Of a stretch of DNA of 64,000 bases, positions 50,001 to 62,200 are shown piece by piece. The stretch lies in assembly GCA_022885665.1 (NCBI GenBank), contig JAGQDJ010000127.1, forward strand, positions 3,403 to 67,402, read 5' to 3'. The DNA comes from Triops longicaudatus. Its lineage: Eukaryota > Arthropoda > Branchiopoda > Notostraca > Triopsidae. The translations under genes were made by a program, and so were the position numbers. The notes under the pieces are model-generated. The model saw only the letters and a program-made list of their open reading frames with translations. It was not told where the DNA came from and ran no database searches. Position 1 is the first letter of the stretch, and each line of letters begins with the position of its first letter.

Positions 50001-51575
50001 ATGAAGCGCTCAATCTTGGTTTGCATTCCCCAGTATTTAAACTCGACTTTGCATAACTTATACGCGCACATAATCGCTTTTCCATTCGATAACGGAGTGG
50101 ATTTCCCCTAAAAATCATAGAAGCCTTAGCACAAAATTTCTTCCTCCAACTTAGTGCGAAGCATATTTTTGTTATAAATATAAATATATTTCTTTTACTA
50201 GCTTTTACTTGTAATTTCCCATTTGGTTGGACGCTTATAGCGTTAATGTGTATTATGTACCTTGCATTCATTCCAGTAGTCGTCGATCCACGATTCGTTC
50301 AAAGGCCCACGATTGGTTTTTCTTGATACGTAATACAACGGATCTTCTTCTTTTAAATAATCTGCGCCATATAACTGATCTTTGACTACATCAATCAAAT
50401 CTAAGGCACGTTTTTAGATTAGTTCAGAAAACGACCATCCAATTGCAGTTTAATGCTTGGTTCACATTTCCGTTAACTTGTAGAATAAATCTTTACTAAA
50501 AATGAGTTCAACAGATTTTTTTAAATACATCGACAGATTTTCATTACGAAACAAACTTGGATACTTGATACCAACGGGATGCACTCCCAACGACATTCTT
50601 ATTTTAAAATATAGGATAATGTAGCACACTAAAAATATACTGATAATATAACGCACGTGTCGTGGAAATGTTCCGCAACCCGTTTGGTTCGTATCACATG
50701 TTAATTGCAATACCTGTTGAAAAACATTAAGTTTTCTTTACGGATTACTATCAAATTGATGAAAGTGTGAACCAAGAACGATAAATAAATCTTACCAACA
50801 GCACGATTTTGTAAATCCGCGCCTTTTAAATTAAATATATTTTCTTGATGACCACCATCACTAGTATAGATAGTTTCAATCTCTAGAGAGAATTTATCGA
50901 CAAAGGGACAAGTATAACGAGTTTTGGTATAAGGATAAGCGTTCCAAGCTTCTTCTTCCACAGTTAATGCCGATTTGGGCAACAAACTTTTAAACCAACC
51001 TAGTTAGTAGAAAAAATAAATAAATAAATGCAACTAATATACTGATACAGACCTTTTTTGTTTCAAAGTACTTTGTACGCAAAGCTGAGACAAAAAAATG
51101 CTAAGTATTAAATTGGCAACAAATTTAGACACGTTATACGCACAACTTAAACGTATAACCACATTCAGCAACGAAAAAACATTTAAACAAGAAAAATTGT
51201 TAACTTTCAGAAACAAGAATTATCCAGACTAAGGTATTCTATTTAACTATAGTGCATCTATATAAGCTTTCGAGAAATTTTCAGTACCAGGCAGGTGAGA
51301 TCCAATATGATAAATCTTTTTGGTATATTGTCCTTCTCCTGTCGGTCCAGGTCCATTTGTATAGGGTTCATTTATCAAAATTTCGACTCCACTGCCTTCG
51401 CCGTGCGACTCTTGACGACTTTTCCTCTAAACAAGCATTTTTTAGTAACAGTAGAATGATCATGAATAAAATAATACAATGATTTTAAGAGACTTACAGC
51501 TATCATATAAAGCTGAGCAATACGATATTCCTCCACCGTCAACGGAAGAGGTATACGATACTCCTTAGTCAGCAT
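44046..51575 (-). CDS. rdgB: Retinal degeneration B / PITPNM phosphatidylinositol transfer protein (19 exons)
   Basis: Exons, minus: 51575-51498, 51426-51288, 50999-50796, 50400-50261, 50107-49990, 49850-49668, 49572-49426, 48144-47917, 47473-47132, 47049-46957, 46859-46641, 46548-46381, 46170-46048, 45789-45524, 45467-45359, 45220-44902, 44788-44608, 44548-44404 and 44296-44046. They total 3453 nt, 1150 residues, full length for the family. It moves PI and phosphatidic acid between ER and plasma membrane at contact sites. The PITP domain is about 1-265 (start MLTKEYRIPLPLTVEEYRIA). An FFAT motif EFFDCEE at 331-337 should bind VAP on the ER. A lipase-like GDAMGG is at 527-532. DDHD runs from about 603 to 800 (VADLFLFGCPLGL; HASFWESADVV). 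LNS2 covers about 900-1030 (VVFSIDGSF; ITGRPDMQQKRVVSWLAQHNFPHG). Exon joins stay in frame throughout. Intron 14 is only 56 nt. The 48145-49425 intron carries a MITE; a small missed exon there cannot be excluded. Confidence 0.96.
44792..44812. repeat. Short TA/CA microsatellite in an rdgB intron
   Basis: TATATATA passes into CACACACACACA just upstream, in gene direction, of the acceptor for rdgB exon 17 (exon starts 44788). On the gene strand it forms a TG/TA tract in the position of the pyrimidine tract. Confidence 0.7.
48780..48956. mobile_element. 177-bp pogo/Tigger-like MITE in rdgB intron 7
   Basis: The left end CAGTGGAACCCACTTAATAG begins at 48780. The reverse complement of the right end, reading from 48956, begins CAATGGAACCCATTTAATTG. 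Over 24 bp the two ends match at 21 positions. The copy is flanked by TA on both sides (48778-48779 and 48957-48958). The short length, TA duplication and CAGTGGAACC-type ends fit a non-autonomous member of the pogo/Tigger branch of Tc1/mariner. It has no coding capacity. The host intron is 48145-49425. Confidence 0.85.
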
Positions 51576-52967
51576 GTTGGCTCCGAAATTTGTGGACAAC
51601 CACTTGGTAACAACCGCAACATTCGTATTCGACCAAATGAAACCGGACGTGAGTTACACCACCAAAGATTCCTAATTTTCGCTTTCATAAGCTTCCGTGA
51701 CCGAGCCACCAAATTCACATATACGACGATTCATTACAACTTACTAGAAAATGAGGCATTAACAGAATATTAATAAATATTATACACAACAAATATTAAG
51801 CATTAAGTGTTAATAAAAAATCGAAATTTCATTAAAATAGACCCACAACATCTGACTGATTTTCTGAAATGCCACGGGCAAATCGGAACACTCTTCAGTT
51901 CCAAGAGGTCATGGATCGAGTGGATAAGAAATCACGCATTAGCATGCACAAAGAATGCATCAAAAGGTTAAAGGTCAAGTTCCCGAAATTGATGGATTCA
52001 TAGTGTTGCACAAAACCTTGTAAGACTAGCTATACAATAATTATTAAATATTTAACCCAGTAATTACCCTGACTATCCATTCATTACAGTCAGCTACCAA
52101 AAAACGCACAAATTCCCAGACAATTCTTTTTTCACAGCTAATGCAACACAATCGATCAAACTTTGGCACAAATTCCAGTTACTTCGTTTATTATGTTAGG
52201 TTATTTTCATTTTTCACGTCCTGAAGTTCTAGCTGTATCCGTTTGCGTCGTAAATTTTCTTTGAGTGATTAGATTTTCAGTTAATCCACTGCAGTAAACA
52301 AACAGACACTAACAAGGCAGGCAGCCATCGCTGAATTTGGGTGTGACTGGTAGGTGGAGCCACTAGCCTACTGGAAAGGCCACCGACCAGTACGTTACAG
52401 TGCGGTACATCGTAATGCGCAAGTCCCCAGTCTGCCAGGCTACTTATGGCCGCTATAAGGAGTTGCAATACTACCAAAGTAGAATCGAAGAACGTGTTAC
52501 AAGATTAAAGCCTTATTTGGTTGTAACACATTCGAAATGAGTCCAACTAGTTTGAGAGGTCAAGTTATGGTTTCTTCTCAAATAGGCTTTAAGTTACGTA
52601 AAGCGGAGTGGGGAATCCAATTACTGAGCCATTGCAAAATTCAATTATGCCTGCATGTATACAGTTTTATTCCTGTTAAGAGTCTTATTTACAAGGGAAG
52701 GAGTAAGCATTCAAAACACATTACATTCGTTAAAAAATTGGTCAGTAAAACGAGGCAAGGGGAACTTGCGATGCCGAGGGGAAGTCAACACTGTTCTGAC
52801 TGTTGGGGCGTTTCTTTGCAGATTTCTTATACAAGTGGCTAAGCGTAGTATCGAGTATGTTTGCATTGCCGGGGAATGAAAAAGCTGAAAGGAAAATTCA
52901 GAATTAATAATTACTATCAAGACAAGTGAATACCGAGTACCGGTAATGTACACAGTAAAAGATGCAG
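51576..52967. other. Intergenic region between Amt 3' end and rdgB start
   Basis: Amt and rdgB run in the same direction, with rdgB downstream. The part next to 51575 should hold the rdgB promoter and 5' UTR, and the part next to 52967 the Amt 3' UTR. No coding exon was recognised; ORFs of 60-100 codons here resemble nothing known. Confidence 0.55.
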
Positions 52968-55167
52968 TTATATTTCATTAAGATAAAGAAAATAAACATT
53001 ATTCGGGATAAGATACGTTTTCTTTTTTTTACGCGTACTTGTGTCAAAACGTTCCCTGGTAGAGATCACTGCGCTTGTAGTGGACACTGCGGGCTCTCGA
53101 TATCGGACTGAGGCATTGGAAGTTCCGTATTGTTCTTCTAACCAGGCTTCGAAAGGATAAGCGGGTTCGCCGTGTTCTAGAAGGTCCAAGCCACGGAGCT
53201 CAATTTCAGGATCGATGCGGAGCATCTTAAAGTATCTAAGCAAGCCAAATAGGCAAAGGCAACATACTGAACCCCACGAGATAATGGTCAAAATACCGAT
53301 TAAGTTATACGCAAATCCCTGTCACAAAAGCAAAAATTAGTTACAGCAGAGCTTATTCGAAAGTATTTACCAAAGCTGAAGTCTTATCTCCCTTTAAGAA
53401 CAATCCGTCGTTGGAAAGCAAAGGGGTTGTTAGCGCCCCCCAAAATCCGCCACCAAAATGTACTGGAAATGCATCAAGAGGATCGTCCACTACAATACAA
53501 AAAGTAAATAACAATATGCAATTTAGAATTAAAATTCATATCTAACTTAAAACAATCACGAACAAAAGTATCGCTTCACACGATATCTTTCATTACTGTG
53601 ATTTTTAAGTTCCGTTCTCGCTGGTTGAGTAATCTACAAGTTTCATAACTACAGCCGTTTATACAGCGTGTTTTCTAGTGAAACATATCTTTGTCGTTTA
53701 GAGTATATCGATACAAAAAATTATTTGCTAGCCGTAGCGCAATTACCTTTCAGTTTAGGGAGCAGCCATCTCAAAGTAAGAAAAACGGGAGCGGCCGTCA
53801 CTCCAGTCAGAAATGCGGCCCAAGGACGTAGGTTGTTGCACCCAGCACAGGAGGCAACCTGCGAGAATCGTTTACAATATAAAAAGCGAAATAACTAAAA
53901 TGTTTAAAAGTTATCCAAGAAAAGAATTTATACCATGCCGACGACAGCGCCATTAGCCATGGACATGAAGCTCCATGCACGTTTCTTCTCGTACGTACGA
54001 AATGGTTTCACCGTTCGTACCAATACAACTCCTGACAACGCGCCACCGCAACCGGCCAGGAAAGTATTAGCCGAGGCCGCGGAAACTACTTCAATATCCC
54101 CTGGTTTGGACAAACTTCCTCCCGACGCTGAGTTGAAACTCACAAAGCCAATGAGCAAGAAAAACGTTCCCAAGCACGTCAACTGTTATCAGTCATTTGA
54201 TCAAAATACGATTTCAGGTAACAAATTTTACAGTATCATAGTACAACTTACTGGAACGGAATGCCCTTTAATGAAGGTTGTCTTGCCATTCTCAAAACGT
54301 CCCAAACGCGGACCTACCATAGCACTCGCAATCAAGGCGCAACACCCACCCAGCATGTGGACTACCGCGCTTCCGCCAAAGTCGATGAATCCTAATCTCT
54401 TCAACCAACCACTCGGTCCCCATGCCCATCGACTTACAGGGGGATAGACAAAACCTAAGCCCCGTCATCCCCACACGTGAGCCATCTTGAAGAGCTAAGA
54501 CAACAAGAAAATACCTGTGAGGAAGAAGCTGTACATCAAATAGGCGCCAAAATCCAGTCGTTCAGCAACGGCGCCACTGACGATAGTAGATGCAGTATTG
54601 GCAAACATACACTGAAATAACCAAACTAGGAATGAACTCTGTTGAAGATTGTATGACGCGAAGTAGGTCCAGCCGACTACGGAATTTCCTTCTCCCCACG
54701 CGATGGCGTAACCGAATATCCAGTACGCTAACCCTCCAATGACTGTCAAGAGAAAAATGTTATTGGAAAAGCACTAATCGTAAAAAGAACGAAAAAAGAA
54801 AAGAAAAATTACGTACATGCATCCAACATGCTTTTAAGCAAAATGTGGGTCGTATTTTTGGAACGTACCACTCCAGCTTCCATGAAACAGAATCCAGCTT
54901 GCATTACTAAAAAAAATCGTTTTGGTACTGGGGGCAATCGCTGACGTCCAATTAAAACTTACAAAAAATGAATAAAGTCATTGTCAGCATAAAAAGTGTG
55001 TCCAGTGCTCCTTGCAGAGTCTTTATCGTAACCGCCATCTCAATATAACTCATTGGCTCAGGCGAAGCAATAGGATTTCCTGGTGTAAGGCTCGTAATGT
55101 TAAAAACAATCACATCATCTTCCGCGGCCGACAAGGTTTCGTAAATGCTTTTGGTAAGATTCGCCAT
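52968..55167 (-). CDS. Amt: Ammonium transporter, Amt/MEP type (8 exons)
   Basis: Exons, minus: 55167-54963, 54906-54817, 54742-54515, 54454-54252, 54182-53934, 53858-53747, 53489-53371 and 53318-52968. They total 1557 nt, 518 residues. It is a plasma-membrane channel/transporter for ammonium with an 11-helix Amt fold. The conserved pore sequences are present: QAGFCFMEAGVVRSKN in the first helix, the signature FIDFGGSAVVHMLGG with Asp199 and His207, and DAFPVHFGGGFWG with the second pore His373, so the twin-His pair is intact. The extracellular N-terminus has sequons at Asn3 and Asn23. The cytoplasmic tail after about residue 425 is Ser/Thr-rich and ends in a lysine run. The start is the first ATG in the open exon; the frame is open further upstream without an ATG. 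The tail could instead splice at a GTACGC about 50 nt before the stop. Confidence 0.94.
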
Positions 55168-55889
55168 ATTACGTCTTTGACGGTCGTATTTTACTCCAAA
55201 ATGGTTTACAAGTAGGTGCACTGTAGATCTCTTAATTTCACGAAGCAGTGAAAATTCTTAACAGCGTACGAAGACACTACTAGGACACAGAGTCCGGCAA
55301 CAGCCCCTACGTAAAGTTCTTTCTAGATGACCATTCATCACACTGTGGTGGTGCCAATTTAAAGGTCGGAAGACAGTGTTGGTCCAAGAGCCCAAGCTCA
55401 TCACAATCTGCAACGCCAAATTGCAATAATGAGTTTCTGCACAGGTCCACGCCACTTATACCGTGAAAGTTTGCTTTAGTTGAACCCCCTAACTACCCTT
55501 TCTCTTTGCTAATTTGAAGCGTATCTTTCTCCTTTTCTTGGGGGATTAGCATGTGAGGCCCCTTTTGTACAGGATTTGAGTCCTAGAACACACCAGAGTA
55601 AAAAAATAATGGGACTCATTGTCGCAGTAAAAAAAATCCTCTCATCTATCAAGTCCAATGTTGTCTTATCCCTAGCAACAAAATAATGGGAATTATTGGG
55701 TTACTAGTCCTACTATCTGGACTCATCTCATTTCGTCTGGTCTTAAGGGGGATTTCAATGAAGATTAATCCCGCGTTTGACTTAGAAAGGCCAGCTGCAG
55801 AAAAATTCATTTTAATACGTGACAAATCTCTCACAGTATGTGTGCCAACATCATTTGTTCCACTAAGCTAGACAGTATTTCAAGCTACA
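55168..55889. promoter_or_regulatory. Bidirectional promoter region Amt/SLC35G (inferred)
   Basis: 722 bp separate the divergent start codons of Amt (minus) and the SLC35G-type gene (plus). The two transcripts must start within or beyond this segment unless untranslated exons lie elsewhere. No TATA box or specific factor site was recognised. The ORFs here (60-65 codons) match nothing. Confidence 0.4.
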
Positions 55890-58585
55890 ATGCCGTTAAC
55901 ACAACAAGAAAAAACTATTCTCCAAAATGTTGCCAACAAAGCCCAATACGGTGAAACCCAAAACTCCTCACCCAACAAGTGACATAACACTAAATTAAGT
56001 TTAATACAAGGGTTATGTAACACGTAGTGTTGGTTTAGGTTTAACAAATATCTGAGTAATCGTGCTATCGGAATTTTGCTAGCCATCACCTCAGGAGCTT
56101 TTTTTACATCCTGCACCGTTCTTGTGAAACTACTGCGGCCTTTGCATCCCCATTTTATTTTGGCTGTCCGGGGAATTGAGCAAACTTTCTTAAGCCTTTT
56201 CCTATCCGGAATTTTGCGGCTGAATCCGATGGGCCCGCCGGAGTATCGAAAGTTGTTGACCACGCAGGTAAACTCTTTCACGGGTTACAACATGTTTGTT
56301 GCTTTTACTGTTAACTAGAATTAAATTTAGGGAATTTTGGGAGGTTTTACGCTCACTTCGCTATTCTTCGCGTTTCACCGGTTACCAGTCGGCGATGCCT
56401 CAACAATCATTTTTAGCGCCCCTGTTCTTGTAATGGTGATGGGATCTTTGTTTCTCAGAGAGCCCTTCACTACGTTTCGTGGGTTTGCACTCATTTTTAT
56501 GGTCATTGGTGGTATTCTCATCTCGAAACCACCACTACTTTTTGGAGCACAGGTAGGAGTTTTGAATAAATGTACAAAAGCCGAAAGTTTGACAAAAGAA
56601 TATCGTCATAGAAAATAAAATGCAAGGTAAAATTGAGGATTACTACATCTCATTGTTGAACAGGACGCCGCCTCAGCTTTAGACTCAGTGGGATTAGCTG
56701 CTGCCTTTGCGGGGACGTTCTTTTACTCAGTGAATTACGTTGTAACGCGAAAACTTAAAACCGTGCATTTTAACATTGTCTTGTTCTATTACTCTGCCTT
56801 CTGTGCTCTCGTGGCGTCCGTAAATATGAGGTAAGTGTCTCTAAATGACTGCTCGCTCCACGCAAGTCATAGAGATTCCGTGAGTTTCCTTTCTTACGCG
56901 CAAGTAACGTACCCGTAGCTCGACTTCAGAAGATATCGTACTAAGAAGGATTACGCAAATTCATAAACAAAAACACTGTACCGTAAAACGCTTCATAGCC
57001 AGTTTTTTTTCTCCTTTTTTTACCTTATATAAGCTTTTCAAAGAAGCAACCTCACGAACGTCTGACTGACTGGAAACGGGAAGGAAAACTGGCTAAACTC
57101 AAACCCGTGAGTGTACCTGCACAAGTTCGCCAAAGGCTAGCTTTAGCTTTTCACGTGCTTTTTCTGTTTAAGACGAACTGCTGACGTTTGTTCACCTATA
57201 TATTTTTTTCTTGTGCAGTATATCTGGAAACATTGCTTTACCAGACTCCGGCTCGCAGTGGTTACTACTGCTTATACTGGGCATCTTAGGCGCGTTCGGA
57301 CACAGTATCCTCGCCCTGGCTTTGAAATTTGAAGGCGCTGGTACCGTTTCCTTAGCCAGGTCGTTGGACATCGTTTTAGCATACATCTTTCAAGTAATGA
57401 TATTATGTAAAATAGTCATATAGTTTGAAGACATTAGTAAGATATTAGTAGTTGATCGAAAACTGGTACATGGAAAATATAGTCCCATTTCGCCTTGGTG
57501 AATTAGTCAGTTGAACAACAACTTATTCTAACACTACTTTCCCATTAAGTTTTTCGCGACTACCAGATAAGTCATGTTTTCGATTTTCTCGATATGTACT
57601 GCGCATTATAATGGATTCTGATCAACTAACACTATTCAATTAAGTAGATCATGGTGGCGCGTGAAGGTACAGTACCAATACTTGTGGGGCTAGTTTAATG
57701 AGCGGGCTTTTTAATCTCGCACATGTCTGAAACATTGGCTGCAGCTTTCTATACAATGCTCTCCGCCTAAGTCGAAGGGTGTGGGGCACAGAAAACGTGT
57801 TTACGCGGAGATTCGTCCTCAAAGGACTTGCCTTCACGTTAGGACAGGAAAATTTACAGGATTTTCAAATTTTTTACTTACTTTTTCTTCACCGTTATCA
57901 GCGTTGTACTAAATACTACTAGCAAAGATTGTTGGAGGTGAAAAAGTATGAAAGGTAAAAGAAGTCGTGAAAGCCACGTTACGTTAGAACACAAGCAGGT
58001 TTTAGCTTTCTTTGGAAATTTTCGTGCTCTGACTTTCAAGAATTAGTCCAGGATCTCAGCTTATCCGAAGCTATCAACCAATGCAAGATACACATTGGGG
58101 TTAGGAAAATGTTTCGACAAAAGCGGATATTTTAGAGAGACGAATTCGCCTGAACGAAACTTCGTTTGCGTTGGGTTAAATGGGATAAAAACGGGACCGC
58201 AACGTTTCCGTTCGGGTTAAGCGAGTGGTTTGCCTTGTCCGCTTACGCCTTAAGTGGGAACCACTGCTTTTCAAAATGTGCTTGATATAGTTGCTACATG
58301 TCTTATGATATTTTAAATCCAGAATCCACTTTAACTCAATATAAATGCAAGAAGAAGAACTCATTTTTTTGTGAATTCATGTTCATTACTCCTTAGGTCA
58401 TCATATTCGAAGAAATACCCGGCTGGACGAGCATAACAGGTGCAATCGTTGTTCTTGCTGTTGTAATTGGCATCGGGTTGGAACCGACAATTATCACAAA
58501 AATACCTGGCTTTGCGACCGTTCTTTTTGGCCTTCCTTCATCTACAGAAGAGGACACAGAAGAGTTAGGCCTGATAGAAAAGTAA
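55890..58585 (+). CDS. SLC35G-type EamA-family membrane transporter (6 exons)
   Basis: Exons: 55890-55978, 56039-56267, 56331-56552, 56664-56830, 57219-57393 and 58397-58585. They total 1071 nt, 356 residues, matching SLC35G1 length. The protein is a ten-helix drug/metabolite-transporter-superfamily protein made of two EamA repeats. The first begins near residue 41 (GILLAITSGAFFTSCTVLVKLL) and the second near 180 (GLAAAFAGTFFYSVNYVVTRKL). Conserved family strings include LFFAFHRLPVGDASTIIFSAPV, GDASTI followed by LFLREPFT, and, in the second half, EGAGTVSLARSLDIVLAYIFQ with FEEIPGW. The substrate is unknown; human SLC35G1 has been linked to ER/plasma-membrane calcium handling and citrate transport. 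The first exon, 29 codons plus two bases, was chosen because its GT donor and the AG at 56037-56038 rebuild one open frame. The last intron is 1 kb. Confidence 0.92.
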
Positions 58586-59244
58586 CTACGAAAGAACGGC
58601 ACAAGGATTGCAAGTTTGATGTCCGTACACTGGAATAAAAATCTCTCCTCGCAATTTACCAAAGTGGCGTGCATCGAATTAAGTTTTGGAGTACATTTTG
58701 TACAATTCTTGGGGCTGTATTGCAAAATACATTTTTTTTTTTGGTTTTTCTACCTTGGGAGAAAAATCTACAGATACAGATAAACAAACAAATCTTAGAC
58801 TTGGTTAAACACCGATTGGAAGGCAGGCTATGAGATCAGCCTAAAATGTGAATCTTGGATACAACAAAATACTTCTCCCCAACGAACAGTACAAGACAAC
58901 GGTACCAAATTGCACCAGACAAACACGTATGTTATTTTTCACACTTTTTGCCTCCAACGCTCCTTGACGAAATATGACGTAATAACTACAAATACCTGTA
59001 ACAAAACTCTGAATGATTAAATCACACAGCAGACAAGGTACAAACGCCTAAGCAGTCGATTCCCCACGCATTGATCATTTAATAATGTAGCCACGTTAAT
59101 TGCACTAGGTTGTGTAAATATTAAACGTATGATAAATACACTCGAACGATTCCTAGTCCAGTAAGGCCAAGTAAAAACACGGCGGGGTATTACTGCTAAA
59201 ACGTTTGCTATAAAGTTTGAACTGACCTTTGATAAGTTTCTATT
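58586..59244. other. Tail-to-tail intergenic region SLC35G/BCR
   Basis: 660 bp hold the 3' ends of two converging transcripts. A T-rich run lies at about 58731-58742. No coding exon or RNA gene was recognised. Confidence 0.55.
58634..58639 (+). promoter_or_regulatory. Polyadenylation signal AATAAA for the SLC35G-type gene
   Basis: AATAAA lies 49 nt after the stop codon on the same strand, a usual distance for a short 3' UTR. Confidence 0.65.
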
Positions 59245-62200
59245 TCACAAGTCAGTATTTAACTGAATTGGCTCATGTCTAGCTCGGCGAAACAAGAAGA
59301 AATACAAGATTCCCGCCTGCGCCATGACATTGACCGTGCCAATAGCCAATTCCTCAGCTCCTGTGGCCGAAAGGTCTGTTGAGGCGGGTCTGAGCAAGGT
59401 GGGTCCAAATACAGTGGCCAGATTATGTAGCGACATCTTATTATGGCTTTCGGCAGCGTTAATCCTATTCAGAACATACGAATTAAAAACAATTGGAAAC
59501 CTTGAGCCAAGCATTACGTTACCTCACGAGGTGTTCTAATAAGTAGACTATAACATTCTGATTCACTTGTGGGAGGGAAGAAAACAAACTCAGGAGTTGT
59601 TTAGCACCCGGGCTGTCGCTACTAGCACCGGTAGCCGCAGCTCTATCCAAACTGCCAAACGCTTCAACAAATTTTGGGTACAAATAGTCCGTAAATAAAG
59701 CTTCCGGCAGTTCCCGTAAATATAGCTTTAAGACTCCCGTCACTGAATGGATATCCACTTCACGGAGCAGGACCTCGGCGTCATGTATTCCTACAATTGT
59801 AATAAGAAAGGATATATCAGCATATTGTCATAAACGAGTTGTATAGACACCGGGACATGAACTGTTTCTAAAAAATACCGCGCACTCGAGTTAACTTTTC
59901 ATTGTTGACTTTCTCGAGAAAAACATTCATGACGTGAGATTCAGTAGCATTCTTCCCACAAGTTTCGGGGCATATAGCGATATACGCTAGGTGAAGATCG
60001 GGAACCTATCCATTAAACTAACATCTTCCAAGCGTGCTTTGAAACTTATGCTTAGCTCACGTAGGTTTTAATATTGTCTTATATTCATTATGCGTTAGGT
60101 CCATTCTCGGAATATGGACACCTTTCATAGTTCTTACTGAGATTCGGGTGTCAGATTTCCAAGAACTCATATTACAAAGTTACGACAATAAGTAAATGTA
60201 GCATAAGTAGACCCAGACACAAGGGTAGTAAAAAAATACAGAACCTCTATAACGAGGACTGGTTCTAACACTATGGTCTATTATGGAGGAAGTGCAAAAG
60301 TCCCGCCGAAACGCCTGCGTTTCAAGCCAGTGTTAGTGACCATGACTTCGGCTGTAATAAACACATTTTAACCTGCCCTTGTATGTTCGTTATTGCGAGG
60401 GTTTACTGTGGTATACAATTAAGGAATCAAACAATGACTCACGTGCCAGAAAAATGACTTACGCGTTTCAAATGCTTTACGAAGTTTGGCGACATCTGAC
60501 GCTGAGCCCGACACTCGATAGATTCCAATTTCTTGCATTCCTCGTTTTTCAACTTCCCTAACGCACGATGTGACTAACAACGGTACTGGGCGTCTTTCTC
60601 TCGAGCAAACTACTTCAATACGCGCTCCGAATAATACACCTTTGGTGGGCGTTCTTCTTAATGTCATTTCGGAGGGCATAAAACGCAACGAAAGCGACAA
60701 CGCCAAGTGTTGCAAAGGGCCTTCTAACTTCACCGTTTGTGGATTCGTTAGTGACTGCAACCATTGCCGGGATAACTACACAAATTAGACAAAGTAAATG
60801 TAATTAATTATATAGGTAATCTAAATTACAGGCATATTTTTTCGTTTCAAGCGTAAAAAAAAACTGTTCACATCACGAAACAGAAACCATAAATCGACCA
60901 CATAGCGAAGAAAACGCGTACGGGAGCGAAACCCGTTTTAACACGAGACAGTTAGGATGGGCGTCTTATTAGTTCTATATAAATGTATATTTATAAGTAA
61001 TCGTTCTATTTTTCCTTGCAGTCGTCTCTTCCGTGCGGATTCCACTGGTCGTTTTAAATGTGAACAGGCCTTAAAAGAAGCTTAAAAACTACGCAATTAC
61101 TTGAAGTTCCGCGCGGCCCAAAAGTACGCTAGTTCCTTGAGGCGTTTCTTCATAGGCGAGCAACCTAAGACCTCGACTGCCTTCTAGCTCGAGGGCAAAT
61201 TCTTCGCCCCATCTTGGTATCGCTGATCCGACTACCATTTTGGTTTTCGCTTGCCGAAAGAAATGGCCATATGAGTCTACTTCTATGGTAATATACGTAT
61301 CGGCTGACTGAGGTAATCCTGCCAAGGAGTGAATGGTAATATGAAGGTCGCCACTCATCACTGCACCACTTGGCGACATCTTTGGTGGCATCACTTGCCG
61401 CTTCAACGCGCGGACGTAAGTTTCCACTTCATCATGCGATGGCGGCACGAAAGGACCCGGCAACAACGATGACTAGCGAATACCATTAATTAGTTTCCGA
61501 AAGGAAAAAAAGTTACACTATCAAATGTAATAAACAAATAAAAAAATCTATTGATTTTTTTCGCAAAAAATGTCTAACTTGGACGGCTTGGATTGCTTCA
61601 ATCCACTGAGATCTCTCGAATTCGGACGACAAGTAGAAAATGTAAGGATGTTTGTTATTGGCGCGATGGATAAGACGGAACGGTAAATTTGGAGACGCCA
61701 ACATTAATTGGGCTTCCAGGCCAGCTAATTTCTTCCTTTGCTTTTCGCCGCTGTTCAGTAATTTCTGGCCATTTGAAGAAGATAAATAATTAGACATATA
61801 AAGACCGTTAAAAATTCCGCGTAAGAATTACTGTTCGTGCCGACTCTTCTTTGAGCGATTGTTTATGGACTTGTTCGCGAACAGCGGCTGCTTGTGAACG
61901 CAGGGCCATCAAATGCGTGATTTCTGACACGCTTGGCTTGTCGCGTTCTCTCTGGACTCCCCGGAATTCTTCGCATTGCGCTTGCACTTCCGCTAAGGGC
62001 AAGAACCATTTAATCTCATAGACAAACTTGCCCTTGGATGCCATCTAATCAGTAAAGCCATGAGAACATTGTAAGCTAAATAAATTTAATGTAGTTTACC
62101 TTATATTTGGCACAAACTAGAATGTCGTTGAAAAGAAACAAATGTCGCAGTTTCCGGTTACCTTCCGTAGCTTCCACCAAATGTCCTTCTTTGACTAAGT

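Noticed and set aside
53935..54447. The 170-codon plus-strand ORF, one of the longest simple ORFs in the window
   Set aside because: It is antisense to Amt exons 4 and 5, which carry conserved ammonium-transporter motifs.
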